NCBI RefSeq assembly: GCF_900091605.1
Contig: NZ_FMCQ01000011.1
Coordinates: 124,001 to 188,000, forward strand
Direction of reading: 5' to 3'
Length of the DNA stretch: 64,000 bases
DNA from: Micromonospora tulbaghiae
Lineage (GTDB): Bacteria > Actinomycetota > Actinomycetes > Mycobacteriales > Micromonosporaceae
Part shown: positions 16,616 through 25,584 of the stretch, one piece after another
Position numbering within the stretch: position 1 is the first letter of the stretch
Layout: each line of letters starts with the position of its first letter
Made by a program: the position numbers and the translations under genes
Notes under the pieces: generated by a model
Database searches by the model: none
Told to the model about the DNA's origin: nothing
The model's input: the letters and a program-made list of their open reading frames with translations, nothing else

Positions 16616-17380
16616 CTACGGCGTCCGGCCGATCGCCGTCCAGGCCGAGGCGCTGACCTCCACCGGCCACCGCTCGCCGAGTAGTGACGCGCACCGGTCG
16701 CGCAACGTCGCGCGGCCGGCCGCGTCGAGCCGCTGGACGTGGTCCCCGGCCGGGCCCACCCCGAGCGTGTACGGCTCCCACCACTGGTCGAAGCTCGCGA
16801 AGCTCACCTCGACGGTGAGCATGGACGACCGCACGTCCCGCAGGCCGGCGGCGGCGAACAGTGCGGCGAGGTGGCCCTCCCGCGCCCCGGCGAGCCCCGA
16901 CTCGTCGTGCGCGTCCGGGTCGAGCGACCGGACCGCCTGCCAGAACACGGTCAGCGGCCCACGCCCACCGGCGTGGTCCCACACGCAGGCCGCCACCACG
17001 CCGCCGGGACGGGTCACGCGGGCCATCTCCCGCAGGCCGGCGACCGGGTCCGTCATGAAGTGCACGACGAGCTGGGCGAGGGTGACGTCGAAGCCGCCGT
17101 CGGGGAACGGCAGCAGCTCCGCCGACGCCCGCCGGATGTCGACCTGGGGCAGCCGTTCCCGGGCCGCCGCGACGAACGGCGCCGACGGGTCCACAGCCGA
17201 CACCGCGGCGGGCCCCAGCCGGGCGGCCAGCTCCGCCGTCAGCGCTCCGGTGCCGCAGCCGACATCGAGCGCCCGCAGCCCCGGCACGACGCCCGCCACG
17301 TCGGCGAAGCGCACCGCCAGCGGCTCGGCGAAGCGGCCCATGAAGCGGCCGTACGCGTCCGCGCCGACATCGAATCCCAC
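16616..17380 (-). CDS. Class I SAM-dependent methyltransferase
   Basis: This 254-residue protein is of the UbiE/COQ5-like type. Motif I is ALDVGCGTGALTAEL at about residues 37-51, then VDPSAPFV, LLPFPDGGFDVTLAQLVVHFM and MARVTRPGGVVAACVWD. On the complement, TAGCCT at 17387-17392 is six bases before the GTG, indicating a leaderless transcript. It is convergent with the AlkZ-like gene and divergent from the P-loop protein gene. The substrate is unknown. Confidence 0.88.
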   Translation of the reverse strand: MGFDVGADAYGRFMGRFAEPLAVRFADVAGVVPGLRALDVGCGTGALTAELAARLGPAAVSAVDPSAPFVAAARERLPQVDIRRASAELLPFPDGGFDVTLAQLVVHFMTDPVAGLREMARVTRPGGVVAACVWDHAGGRGPLTVFWQAVRSLDPDAHDESGLAGAREGHLAALFAAAGLRDVRSSMLTVEVSFASFDQWWEPYTLGVGPAGDHVQRLDAAGRATLRDRCASLLGERWPVEVSASAWTAIGRTP

Positions 17381-17417
17381 CGCGTCAGGCTAGCCGCCCA
17401 CTGGCACGATCACCGTC

Positions 17418-17972
17418 ATGATTGTCTGGATCAACGGTGCGTTCGGTGTCGGCAAGACGACCACCGCGCGGCTGCTCACGAACGCGCTGCCGGACGCGCG
17501 GCTGTTCGACCCGGAGTTCCTCGGCTCGATGCTCACCGCGTTCGTCACCTCCCCCACCGGAGACTTCCAGGACCTGCCGCTGTGGCGTCACCTCGTCGTG
17601 CAGACGGTCACCGGGCTGGACCGGCACCACGCGGGCGTCTGGATCGTGCCGATGAGCCTGCTCGACCCGGCGTACCGCGCGGAGATCCTCGGCGGCATCC
17701 GCGCCGCAGGCGTCGACGTCCGGGAGGTCGTGCTCACGCTCCCCGAGGACCGGTTGCGGGCCCGCATCGACACCGACCAGGTCGAGGTCGGCGCGCGCGC
17801 CTGGCGGCACGACCACGTCGCCCGGGCGCTCGCCACGTTCGCGTCGGTGACCGACGCCCGTCGGATCGACGCCTCCGCCCCGCCGGAGCAGGTGGCCGAC
17901 GCCGTCGCCGCGCACGTGCGCGCCGAAACTCGCTGTCGGGCCTCCGGGCACGGTGGTAGACAGCCGGGGTGA
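17418..17972 (+). CDS. P-loop ATP-binding protein, kinase-like
   Basis: This 184-residue protein has a Walker A motif GAFGVGKTT at residues 7-15 and resembles TmrB-like or small-molecule kinase AAA proteins. ETLs such as WIVPMSLLDP and the Arg-rich LPEDRLRARI segment fit the lid region of nucleotide/antibiotic kinase-like folds. Its stop overlaps the start of the next gene (GTGA), so they form an operon. Its substrate is unknown; no catalytic signature beyond the P-loop is clear. Confidence 0.72.
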   Translation: MIVWINGAFGVGKTTTARLLTNALPDARLFDPEFLGSMLTAFVTSPTGDFQDLPLWRHLVVQTVTGLDRHHAGVWIVPMSLLDPAYRAEILGGIRAAGVDVREVVLTLPEDRLRARIDTDQVEVGARAWRHDHVARALATFASVTDARRIDASAPPEQVADAVAAHVRAETRCRASGHGGRQPG

Positions 17973-18739
17973 CCGAACCCCTGACGTTTGCCGATCGGCT
18001 GCGGCTGATCGACGACCGGGCGGCCGCGTTCCGGGACGCGGTCGCCGCCGCGCCGGACCTCGACGCGCCGGTGCCGACCTGCCCCGAGTGGACGCTGTTC
18101 GACCTGGCCCGGCACATCGGCGAGGGACGCCGCTCGTGGGCGGCCACCGTCGCGGCCGGACCGGAGGCGTCCGGACGGGCCACGCCGGACGGGCCGGGCG
18201 CGCCCCGGGAGCGCACGGCGCTGCGGGACTGGCTGGCCGAGTCCACCGAGCGGCTGCTGGTCGCGCTGCGCGACGCCGGCCCCGATCGCGGTTGCTGGAC
18301 GTGGTGGGACACGTCGCAGTCGCCGCAGAACTGCGGCGCCGTCGCCCGGCACCAGCTCCAGGAGATCGCGGTGCACACCTACGACGCCCAGCTCACCGTG
18401 GGCGCGCCGCAGCCGGTGCCGGTCGAGGTGGCCCTCGACGGCGTGGAGGACTTCCTGTCCACCTGCTGCGCGACCACTGTGCCGTGGCCGTACGAGCCTG
18501 CCGTCCTCGACTACCACGTCACCGAGGGCGGATGGTGGCGCGTGCGGCTCTCCCCCGACGGCGTACGGGTCACCAGCCTGCCCGCCGGAGCCGATGCGGG
18601 TCCGGCCGACACCGCCGCCAGTTCCAGCGCCGGTGATCTGGTCCTGGCCTTCTACGGCCGGACACCGCTGGACGCGCTCAGCCTCGAGGGCGACCGGCGG
18701 GTAATCGACCGGATCGCGGCGTGGGACCCGGACGCGTAG
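17969..18739 (+). CDS. Mycothiol-dependent maleylpyruvate isomerase family protein
   Basis: This 256-residue protein has the DinB-like N-terminal domain of the actinobacterial maleylpyruvate isomerase family: VPTCPEWTLFDLARHIGEGRRSW at about residues 35-57, with later HQLQEIAVHTYDAQL supplying His residues for a metal. A C-terminal sterol carrier protein-like domain ends the protein. The GTG start overlaps the P-loop gene's stop. Members use mycothiol or act on unknown metabolites; the real substrate is not known. Confidence 0.85.
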   Translation: MTEPLTFADRLRLIDDRAAAFRDAVAAAPDLDAPVPTCPEWTLFDLARHIGEGRRSWAATVAAGPEASGRATPDGPGAPRERTALRDWLAESTERLLVALRDAGPDRGCWTWWDTSQSPQNCGAVARHQLQEIAVHTYDAQLTVGAPQPVPVEVALDGVEDFLSTCCATTVPWPYEPAVLDYHVTEGGWWRVRLSPDGVRVTSLPAGADAGPADTAASSSAGDLVLAFYGRTPLDALSLEGDRRVIDRIAAWDPDA

Positions 18740-18772
18740 GGGCGACGGCCTGATCGTGGGAGGATGGCCGGC

Positions 18773-19540
18773 ATGCCGGGTCGTGCGTTGAGCTTCGGAG
18801 CGGCCGCGCAGGCGTACGAGCGTTTCCGCCCCGGCTATCCCGAGGAACTGGCCGACCTGGTGCTGGCGTACGCGGACCGGCCCGTCCGGACCGCCCTGGA
18901 GATCGGGGCCGGGACCGGCAAGGCCACCCGGCTGTTCGCCCGGCGCGGCATCGCGGTCACCGCCACCGACCCGGACGCCGCGATGCTCGCCGAGCTGCGC
19001 CGGCACGTGTCCGCGGACGTCCGGGTCCGGCAGGCCGCGTTCGAGCAGTTGCGCGCCGACGAGCGCCACGACCTGGTGTACGCGGCGGCGGCCCTGCACT
19101 GGACGGACCCGGACCGGCGGTGGGAGCGGATCGCCGGGCTGCTCACGCCCGGTGGCGTGTTCGCCTCGTTCGGCGGCCCGCTGCGGCTGGCCGACCCGGC
19201 GCTGCGCGACGCGGTGGCCGCGGCCCGGTCCGAGTTCCTCGCCGACGACGAGATCCCGTCGCCGGACGGGACGCCGCCGTCGGCAGGCATGCAGTGGCCC
19301 GGCACCGAGCTGCGCGCGTCCGAGTGGTTCGCCGACGTGCGCCAGTCGGAGATCGAGCGGCGGATCACGATCAGCGCCGACGACTACGTCGGTCTCCTGT
19401 CGACCGTCTCGGCCTATCTCGAACTGCCGCCGCAGGTACGCGAGCAGGTGTTCCGCCGCGTCCGGGACGCCCTGCCCGGCACGGTCGAGGTCACCGCCGA
19501 CGTCACGGTCCACCTGGCGCGACGGCTGCCGCGGTCCTGA
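18773..19540 (+). CDS. Class I SAM-dependent methyltransferase
   Basis: This 255-residue protein starts with FGAAAQAYERFRPGYPEEL, a pattern of a common actinobacterial methyltransferase group. Motif I is ALEIGAGTGKATRLFA at about residues 36-51, then TDPDAAML and LTPGGVFASFGGP. ATG at 18773 is preferred over ATG at 18764 because GGGAGG at 18758-18763 adjoins the latter. Its stop (18538-18540 offset, ending 19540) abuts the convergent LysR gene with no gap. Substrate unknown. Confidence 0.87.
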   Translation: MPGRALSFGAAAQAYERFRPGYPEELADLVLAYADRPVRTALEIGAGTGKATRLFARRGIAVTATDPDAAMLAELRRHVSADVRVRQAAFEQLRADERHDLVYAAAALHWTDPDRRWERIAGLLTPGGVFASFGGPLRLADPALRDAVAAARSEFLADDEIPSPDGTPPSAGMQWPGTELRASEWFADVRQSEIERRITISADDYVGLLSTVSAYLELPPQVREQVFRRVRDALPGTVEVTADVTVHLARRLPRS

Positions 19541-20467
19541 TCATCCGGCCCACGAGGGCCGCCAGACCGGCCCGGTCAGCGCCGGCAGGCCCGCGAAGTG
19601 GCGGATCACCGGCCGCAGCCCCGGGTGCGGGCCGGTCCGGGGCAGCATGAGGTTGATCGGGTACGCGAGCACCGGACCCGCGATCGGGATGCGGCGCAGG
19701 TCGTGGCCGGCGGGCCAGAGGTAGCGGTCCCGGGCGCCGACGAGCGTCGCCACGTCCGCCGAGTCCGCGAGCGTGTCGAGGAGCACCTCGGTGCCGAAGT
19801 TCGGCCCGGTCGCGTCCACCCACAGGTCGAAGGCGTCGGCGAGCTGCTCGTAGAACTCGCCCCACTCGCTGCCCGGCACGATGCCCGGCACCCGGAGCCG
19901 GTGTCCGCGCAGCTGGGACGGCGTGAGCGTGCGCGCGGACGCGAGCGGATGCCGGGGCCCGGCGAGCAGTTGCAGCGGCGAGTCGAACGCGCGGACCATC
20001 CGTACCTCGGGCGGCAGCGCGGCCGGGTCGGTGACGGTGCGGAACGCGGCGTCCACGTCGCCGGCCCGAACCGCTGCGGCGACCTGCCGGGGGTCGTCGA
20101 CCCGCAGCGTCACCACGTCCAGGTCCACGCCCGGGTGCGAACGCCAGTAGTCGTGCAGCAGGACGGCCTGCGCGCTGCGCAGGCCGAGCACGTCGATGCG
20201 GGGCGCCCGCGCGCCGGGCCGGACCGCGGCGACCGCGCGGTCCGCGCCGGCCACGACGCCCCGGGCGTGCGGGAGGAACGCCAGGCCGTCGCCTGTCAGC
20301 TCGACCCCCCGGGGTGTACGGGTGAACAGGCGCACCCCCAGCTCCCGCTCCAGCGCGGCGATCCGCTTCGACACGGCCTGCTGGGTGACGCCCAGCTCGT
20401 CGGCGGCGTGCCGGAACTGCCCGAGTTCGGCCGCCCGCACGAACGACCGCACCGCCTCGCTGTCCAC
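19541..20467 (-). CDS. LysR family transcriptional regulator
   Basis: This 308-residue regulator has the N-terminal winged helix MDSEAVRSFVRAAELGQF, ADELGVTQQAVSKRIAALERELGVRLFTR, followed by a periplasmic-binding-fold effector domain. The GTG at 20467 is chosen because the complement of 20474-20479 reads TACTGT six bases upstream, and because this gives the normal LysR length. The open frame continues far upstream but is non-coding there. It is divergent from an MFS transporter, its likely target. Confidence 0.92.
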   Translation of the reverse strand: MDSEAVRSFVRAAELGQFRHAADELGVTQQAVSKRIAALERELGVRLFTRTPRGVELTGDGLAFLPHARGVVAGADRAVAAVRPGARAPRIDVLGLRSAQAVLLHDYWRSHPGVDLDVVTLRVDDPRQVAAAVRAGDVDAAFRTVTDPAALPPEVRMVRAFDSPLQLLAGPRHPLASARTLTPSQLRGHRLRVPGIVPGSEWGEFYEQLADAFDLWVDATGPNFGTEVLLDTLADSADVATLVGARDRYLWPAGHDLRRIPIAGPVLAYPINLMLPRTGPHPGLRPVIRHFAGLPALTGPVWRPSWAG

Positions 20468-20494
20468 CGGCCCACAGTAGGCGGCCCCAGCCGA

Positions 20495-20522
20495 CGGTTG
20501 TGGCGCGCCGGGCGGCGGTTGT
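20495..20522. promoter_or_regulatory. Direct repeats in the LysR/MFS control region
   Basis: CGGTTGT occurs at 20495-20501 and 20516-20522, 21 bases apart, which is two helical turns. They lie between the divergent LysR and MFS genes and could be a site for the LysR protein, though LysR sites are usually T-N11-A dyads. Confidence 0.35.
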
Positions 20523-20581
20523 TTGCTGCGGCACCAGCGCGGCCGGTCTGATGCGCGGGGCATCGGTGACGGGGGCGGGGC

Positions 20582-21853
20582 GTGCGGAGACTGGGATCGG
20601 ATTTCGGGTGGCTGTGGTCGGCCTACGCGGCGAGCACGTACGGCACCTGGCTGGCGTTCGGCGCGTTTCCGCTGATCGCGGTGCGGGTGCTGGATTCGTC
20701 GGCGTTCGCGGTGTCGCTCCTGGAGGCGGCCGGGCTCGCCGTGGCGGCGGTGCTGGCGGTCCCGCTCGGCCCGTGGGTGGCCCACCGGCCCAAGCTGCCG
20801 GTGATGGTCGCGACGGATCTGGTCCGGTTCGCGGCGCTGGCGAGCGTGCCGGCCGCGCACGCGCTCGGGGTGTTGTCCTACGGCCAGTTGCTCGTCGTCG
20901 CGGTGGTCTGCGGGACGGCCGGCATCACGTTCACCGCCGCGTCCGGGGCGTACCTGAAGAGCCTGGTCCGTGGTGACGGGCTGCTGGCGGCGAACGGGCG
21001 GTTCGAGGCGACGAGCTGGGCCGCGACGGCGGCCGGGCCGCCGCTCGGGGGCGCGCTCGTCGGGCTGCTCGGCCCGGTCGTCACCATCACCGCCGACGCC
21101 GTGAGCCATCTGCTGTCGGCGTTCGCGGTGCGGCGGATTCGCGGCGGCGACACGGCGGCGTCCCGCGTCCCGGCGAGCGGCTCGCGGGCCGCCGACCTGG
21201 GCGCGGGCTGGCGGTTCGTGCGCCACGACCCGGTGCTGTGGCGGCTGTTCCTCAACTCGGTGCTGGTCGGCGGCCTGATCATGGCGACCGCGCCGTTGCT
21301 GGCGGTGCTCCTGCTGGGTGAGTACCGGGTGGCGGCCTGGCAGTACGGGCTGGTCTTCGGCGTCTCCGCGCTCGGCGGGGTGCTCGGCGCACGACTGAGC
21401 CCGCGCCTCGTGCGGCGGTACGGGCGGCGGCGGGTGATGACGGTGGCCGGCTGGCTGCGGTCGATCGTTCCGCTCGGTCTCGCGTTCACCCACCCGGGGA
21501 CCACCGGACTGCTGACCGTGATCGCCGTCGAGTCGGCGCTCATCACGTGCATGGGCGTGTTCAACCCGATCTACGCGACCGAGCGCCTGCGCCGGACCCC
21601 GCAGGCGCACACCGCACAGGTCCTGACCGCGTGGAGCGTCACCGGCCGGCTCACCCAGGCCGCGCTGATGACCGCGTGGGGCGTCCTCGCCACTGTTGTC
21701 GGCCCACTCGCCGCGATCACCGCGTCCGGGGTGCTGCTGCTCGCCACGCCGCTGCTGCTGCCGACCCGTCGGCACACGCGCGACCCGGAGCCCGCACGCC
21801 CGGCCGCTGCGGTCTCCCGAACCCGGCGGCCGGACGGTCAGACCGCCAGGTAG
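20582..21853 (+). CDS. MFS transporter (EntS-like exporter)
   Basis: This 423-residue protein has about 12 transmembrane helices. The start FGWLWSAYAASTYGTWLAFGAFPLIAVRVL and the charged loop in AHRPKLPVMVATDLVRF fit the MFS_3 group of EntS-like exporters. The second half begins near FVRHDPVLWRLFLNSVLVG. It is divergent from the LysR gene and overlaps the convergent hydrolase gene by 16 bases. It may export a small hydrophobic compound sensed by the LysR protein. Confidence 0.88.
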   Translation: MRRLGSDFGWLWSAYAASTYGTWLAFGAFPLIAVRVLDSSAFAVSLLEAAGLAVAAVLAVPLGPWVAHRPKLPVMVATDLVRFAALASVPAAHALGVLSYGQLLVVAVVCGTAGITFTAASGAYLKSLVRGDGLLAANGRFEATSWAATAAGPPLGGALVGLLGPVVTITADAVSHLLSAFAVRRIRGGDTAASRVPASGSRAADLGAGWRFVRHDPVLWRLFLNSVLVGGLIMATAPLLAVLLLGEYRVAAWQYGLVFGVSALGGVLGARLSPRLVRRYGRRRVMTVAGWLRSIVPLGLAFTHPGTTGLLTVIAVESALITCMGVFNPIYATERLRRTPQAHTAQVLTAWSVTGRLTQAALMTAWGVLATVVGPLAAITASGVLLLATPLLLPTRRHTRDPEPARPAAAVSRTRRPDGQTAR

Positions 21854-22482
21854 GCGGTCAGCCGGTCGGCGAGCGGGCCCGGATGACTGAGCGCGACCGC
21901 ATGGCCGCCGTCGATCTCGTCCGGAACCACGCCGAGCCGGTCGGCGGCGACCCGGCGTTGGAAGTCGGCGGGGAAGAACCGGTCGTCGCGGCCGATGAGC
22001 ACCCTCGTCGGCACGGCCGGCCAGGTGGCCGACGGCCACGGCTCGTCCCACTCCGCGCTGACCTGCTGCCGGCCGTGCGCCGGCGCCTCGGCGACGATCT
22101 CGGCCGGCACGCCGTTGTAGAACTGCTGCTCCTCGCTGACCCCTTCCGGCTCGCGGTAGCCGGTGTTGCCCCACCACTCCCCCGGCTTCTCACCGGGCCG
22201 CGGGATCATCGGGGTGAGCAGGACCAGCAGCCGCACCGGCAGCCGGTCGGCGACCAGCGGCGCGGTGAACGCGCCGTACGAGTGCCCGACCACCACGAGG
22301 TCGTCGCGATTGCCGACGGCGTCGATCACCGCCTGGCGGAAGTCGGCGAACCCCGCCGACCGGTCCCCGATCGGCAGCTCCGGCACCACCGTGTCGTGAC
22401 CCCGGGCGGCCAGCTCGGGAACCAGCCGATGCCAGTCCCACGCGCTGCCCCCGCCACCGTGGATGAGCACGAACGTCGTCAT
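21838..22482 (-). CDS. Alpha/beta hydrolase
   Basis: This 214-residue protein is a compact alpha/beta hydrolase of the salicylate esterase-like (SABP2/EstC) type. It starts MTTFVLIHGGGGSAWDWHRLVPEL, with the nucleophile elbow VVVGHSYGAF (Ser near residue 79), Asp in RVLIGRDDRFF and His in DGGHAVALSHPG. The ATG at 22482 follows GGGAGGGT. It overlaps the MFS gene end by 16 bases. The substrate is probably an ester; not known. Confidence 0.87.
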   Translation of the reverse strand: MTTFVLIHGGGGSAWDWHRLVPELAARGHDTVVPELPIGDRSAGFADFRQAVIDAVGNRDDLVVVGHSYGAFTAPLVADRLPVRLLVLLTPMIPRPGEKPGEWWGNTGYREPEGVSEEQQFYNGVPAEIVAEAPAHGRQQVSAEWDEPWPSATWPAVPTRVLIGRDDRFFPADFQRRVAADRLGVVPDEIDGGHAVALSHPGPLADRLTAYLAV

Positions 22483-22520
22483 GCCCGGACCCTCCCACAC
22501 CGGTACGACATGCGTGGCCA

Positions 22521-23495
22521 TCAGTGCGGATACGCCCGCGGGATCCGGGTGGCCCGCAGCTCGTCGCGGAACGCCTCGATGCGGGTGACGACCTGACGCC
22601 GCCCGATCGTGTTCTCGATCCGGTCGAGGTAGAGGCAGCGGGCGGCGAGCCGGGGCAGGTCGACGGAGAAGTAGATCGCCATGAGGGGGTTGACGAACAG
22701 GTCGCCGTGGCCGGTGCGCCGGCTGAACCGTACGTCTCCGCACGCGCCGCCGGTGGCGGCGGCGATCTGCCCCTGGACGATGCTCGGCCGGTGCGGGGTG
22801 GCGGCCTGGGCCTGCGCGACCGCCTCGCGGTAGAGCACCGCCTCACGGCTGGAGCCCGGAATGGACAGCGCGCCGAGGTAGCCGCCCTCCCGGTCGAGCG
22901 CGGCCAGGTTCTCCAGCACCTCGACGTGGTTGACGCCGTCGTGCGCGTCGATGCCGAACCCGAGGCTGCTCACCAACCGGACCGGCACGTCCAGCCCGGC
23001 CACGGCGGCCAGGCTGGTGATGTCCTCCACCGGTGTGCCCAGGCCGCTCTCGTCGCCGCGCAGCAGGATGTCGGTGCCGCCGTCCACGAGCACGATCGCG
23101 TCGACGTCGAGCCGGTCGACCAGGTGCCGGTACGCCTCGCGCAGCGGCTGCACGCCCAGCGGCGGGAAGGCGTATACGGTCGACGGCAGGTCCCGGCCCG
23201 CCAGCCAGCGGGCCAGGTGCGCCTCCGGGAAGTACCAGTCGGGGCTGAGGGTGTCCGGCCGGATCGCCGCGACGTGCTCGTCCACCCACACCTGCCGGTC
23301 GAGCAGTTCCAGCTCCGAGAAGGAGAGACTGGCCAGGTGCACCCGCCTGCCGGCCTGCCACAGCGCCAGCGCCAGCGGCAGGCCGGCGTACACGTCGAAG
23401 CCGCCACCGGCGCCGGCGATCAGGACGTCACGTGCCGGGGCCAGTGCGGCGAACAGCGGCGGAACGGCCAAGGTGTACGCGGCGGTGTCGGTCAC
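22521..23495 (-). CDS. DUF1152 family protein
   Basis: This 324-residue protein matches the DUF1152 family in features such as ARDVLIAGAGGGFDVYAGLPLALAL at about residues 21-45, VLVDGGTDILLRGDES near 137 and HGDLFVNPLMAIYFSVDL near the C-terminus. The glycine-rich first motif suggests nucleotide or metabolite binding. No activity is established for the family. GTG at 23495 is the start. It is 39 bases upstream of the hydrolase gene in the same direction and may be co-transcribed with it. Confidence 0.8.
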   Translation of the reverse strand: MTDTAAYTLAVPPLFAALAPARDVLIAGAGGGFDVYAGLPLALALWQAGRRVHLASLSFSELELLDRQVWVDEHVAAIRPDTLSPDWYFPEAHLARWLAGRDLPSTVYAFPPLGVQPLREAYRHLVDRLDVDAIVLVDGGTDILLRGDESGLGTPVEDITSLAAVAGLDVPVRLVSSLGFGIDAHDGVNHVEVLENLAALDREGGYLGALSIPGSSREAVLYREAVAQAQAATPHRPSIVQGQIAAATGGACGDVRFSRRTGHGDLFVNPLMAIYFSVDLPRLAARCLYLDRIENTIGRRQVVTRIEAFRDELRATRIPRAYPH

Positions 23496-23568
23496 CAGAT
23501 GATGATCTCCGGTCGCCTGACGGGCCGCTGTCCCGTGGCCACCCGGCCGATGGTCGGGGCCCGCTCGT

Positions 23569-24150
23569 TCAGACCGGGCGGCCGAAGGTGACCGCCTCCC
23601 GGACGAGCCGTGGCGCCTTCTCCGCCAGTTGCGCGTCCGGTCGCGCGCCGAGCGCGTCGTTGACGGTGGAGAACGCCAGCCGGAACGCGATGAGCGTGGT
23701 CGCCTCGAAGATCTCCCGGTCGCTCAGGCCGGCGTCGCGCAGGCGTTGCGTGTCGGCCTCGATGGTGGCGTTCGGGTCCGTCACGACCCGGCGGGCCCAG
23801 TCGGCGAGCGCCGTCTCCCGCTCGGACAGGTCCGCCTCGTCGCCGCGCAGCACCGCGGCAGCGGTCGTCTCGTCGCTCATCCCGGCCAGCCGCGCGCCCC
23901 AGGCCAGCGCGCAGTACGAGTCGCCGCGGGCGGCGGCCGTGGCGGCGACCAGCACTGCCACCTCCCGTGAGGACAACGTGGACTCGGACAGCAACTCGGT
24001 GCGCGTGTTCTGGAACGACATCAGCACGTCCGGACGCCAGCACCAGACGCGGGTGAGGTTGTTGACGTAGCCGTCGGCGGCGAGGTCGTCCTCGTACGCG
24101 GCTTTCGCCGCCGGGCTCTGCGGCGGTTCGGGGAGGAAGGCGGGGTTCAT
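23569..24150 (-). CDS. Carboxymuconolactone decarboxylase/AhpD-like family protein
   Basis: This 193-residue helical protein shows LSSREVAVLVAATAAARGDSYCALAWGARLAGMSD at about residues 59-93, the peroxidase-related AhpD-like core. Only one Cys is present where AhpD has a CxxC pair, so classical disulfide reductase activity is doubtful. The ATG at 24150 has CAGACT six bases upstream on the complement, indicating a leaderless mRNA. It is divergent from the HAD hydrolase gene. Confidence 0.82.
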   Translation of the reverse strand: MNPAFLPEPPQSPAAKAAYEDDLAADGYVNNLTRVWCWRPDVLMSFQNTRTELLSESTLSSREVAVLVAATAAARGDSYCALAWGARLAGMSDETTAAAVLRGDEADLSERETALADWARRVVTDPNATIEADTQRLRDAGLSDREIFEATTLIAFRLAFSTVNDALGARPDAQLAEKAPRLVREAVTFGRPV

Positions 24151-24212
24151 GCGGGCAGTCTGCGCCACCCGGGCGTCCCCCACTGGCTGATCAACGACAG
24201 TACGATCCGCTG

Positions 24213-24869
24213 ATGATCCGGGCGGTCTTCTTCGACGTGGGCGGGACGGTTCTCGACGAGACGCGCGAGTTCGCGACCTGGGCGGACTGGCTGGGCGTTC
24301 CACGGCACACGTTCTCCGCCGTCTTCGGCGCGGTAATCGCCCGTGGCCTGGACTACCAGGAGGTGTTCCGGGCCTTCCGGCCCGACTTCGATCTCACCGC
24401 CGAACTCGCGCGCCGGGTCGCGGCCGGTGACCCGGAGTCGTTCGGCGCCGACGATCTCTACCCGGACGCGCGGGCGTGCCTGGCCGCCCTGCGGGAGCAG
24501 GGACTGCGCGTCGGCTTGGCCGGCAACCAGCCGGAGCACGCCGAGGCAACGCTGCGGGCACTGGACCTGCCGGTGGACGTGATCGGCACGTCGGCGGCCT
24601 GGGGCGTGGCGAAACCGGCGCCGGAGTTCTTCGCCCGGGTCGTCCGCGAGGGCGGCGGCGACGCGTCGGCGATCCTGTACGTCGGTGACCGGCCGGACAA
24701 CGACGCCGCGCCGGCGATTGCCGCCGGCATGGCGGCGTGCCTGATCCGGCGTGGCCCGTGGGGTCACATCCTCGACCTGCCGGGCGTGGCCGACCGGTGC
24801 CTGTTCCGCATCGACTCGCTGGACGAGCTGCCGGACCTGGTCGCGCGGCACAACGGCGCGGGCGGCTAG
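24213..24869 (+). CDS. HAD family hydrolase
   Basis: This 218-residue protein has the HAD motif I as FFDVGGTVLDE at residues 6-16; the first Asp is the nucleophile, while the second Asp of DxD is Gly. Later come a Thr/Asn-type motif GLAGNQPEHAE, Lys in WGVAKPAPEFF and YVGDRPDNDAAPA for motif IV. It resembles phosphoglycolate phosphatase-like or haloacid dehalogenase-like enzymes. TACGAT at 24201-24206 is six bases before ATG (leaderless). It is convergent with the next gene; their stops touch as CTAGCTAG-like sequence. Confidence 0.87.
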   Translation: MIRAVFFDVGGTVLDETREFATWADWLGVPRHTFSAVFGAVIARGLDYQEVFRAFRPDFDLTAELARRVAAGDPESFGADDLYPDARACLAALREQGLRVGLAGNQPEHAEATLRALDLPVDVIGTSAAWGVAKPAPEFFARVVREGGGDASAILYVGDRPDNDAAPAIAAGMAACLIRRGPWGHILDLPGVADRCLFRIDSLDELPDLVARHNGAGG

Positions 24870-25523
24870 CTAGCCGAACACGGAGACCCGGGTGCGGTGG
24901 TGGCGCGGCGACTCGATCTCGTCGACCACCGCGACCGCCAGGTCGGCGTACGACAGGTGCGCCGACGCCGGGGCCTGCTCGCCGCCGAGCCGGTAACGGC
25001 CGGTGCGAGCGCCGTCCACGTCGAGCGCGGCGGGCGGGGTGAGCACCAGCCAGTCGACTGTGGTGTCCGCCGCACGGAGCCGGTCCAGGCCGGCGGCGTG
25101 GCTGAGCGCGAACGGCCGCAACTCGGCGGGCAGGGCGGCCGGGTCGTCGTAGAGGGGCCGGCCGTGCGCGTCGGTGAGCGTGGCGAACAGCCCGATCGCC
25201 ACGAGCCGCGGCACACCTGAGCGGGCCAGGCCGTGCAGCAGCGCGTCGGCCGCGCGGACGAAGAACTCCGGATCGAGGCCGGCGGCGGCGAGCGCCTCCG
25301 GCCCGGAGGCCGGGCTGACCGCGTGGACGACGGCGTCGTGCCCGTACCCGATGGAGGCGACCGCCTCCGGGTCGGTGACGTCGCCGCGTACCGCGGAGGT
25401 GAGGTCGGGGTGGCGGGCGGGGTCGCGGACCACCGGGGTGACGCGGTGGCCGCGGCGGTTTGCCTCGGCGGTGACGGCACGGCCGGCGCGGCCGCCCGCG
25501 CCGAGGACGGCGATGCTGGTCAT
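24870..25523 (-). CDS. NAD(P)H-binding (NmrA-like) oxidoreductase
   Basis: This 217-residue protein begins SIAVLGAGGRAGRAV, the dinucleotide-binding loop of atypical SDRs, followed by VVRDPARHPDL and GDVTDPEAVASIGYGHDAVVHAVS. It is like YwnB/NmrA-type flavin-reductase-like proteins. It is divergent from an HxlR regulator gene with a palindrome between, a standard arrangement in which the HxlR protein represses the oxidoreductase. The substrate is not known. Confidence 0.87.
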   Translation of the reverse strand: MTSIAVLGAGGRAGRAVTAEANRRGHRVTPVVRDPARHPDLTSAVRGDVTDPEAVASIGYGHDAVVHAVSPASGPEALAAAGLDPEFFVRAADALLHGLARSGVPRLVAIGLFATLTDAHGRPLYDDPAALPAELRPFALSHAAGLDRLRAADTTVDWLVLTPPAALDVDGARTGRYRLGGEQAPASAHLSYADLAVAVVDEIESPRHHRTRVSVFG

Positions 25524-25552
25524 GGCGCGACGCTAGAGCGCCGGGTGCCGGT

Positions 25553-25565
25553 TACCGCAACGGTA
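25553..25565. promoter_or_regulatory. Operator between the oxidoreductase and HxlR genes
   Basis: TACCG and CGGTA arms are separated by CAA. The site lies 20 bases before the HxlR start and 30 bases from the divergent oxidoreductase start, so one bound regulator could control both. Confidence 0.5.
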
Positions 25566-25584
25566 CCGGCGTTACGCTTTGACG

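Noticed and set aside
19541..22177. 878-codon open frame on the minus strand
   Set aside because: Only the last 308 codons (LysR) are coding; the rest is a shadow antisense to the MFS gene, a usual effect of high GC content.
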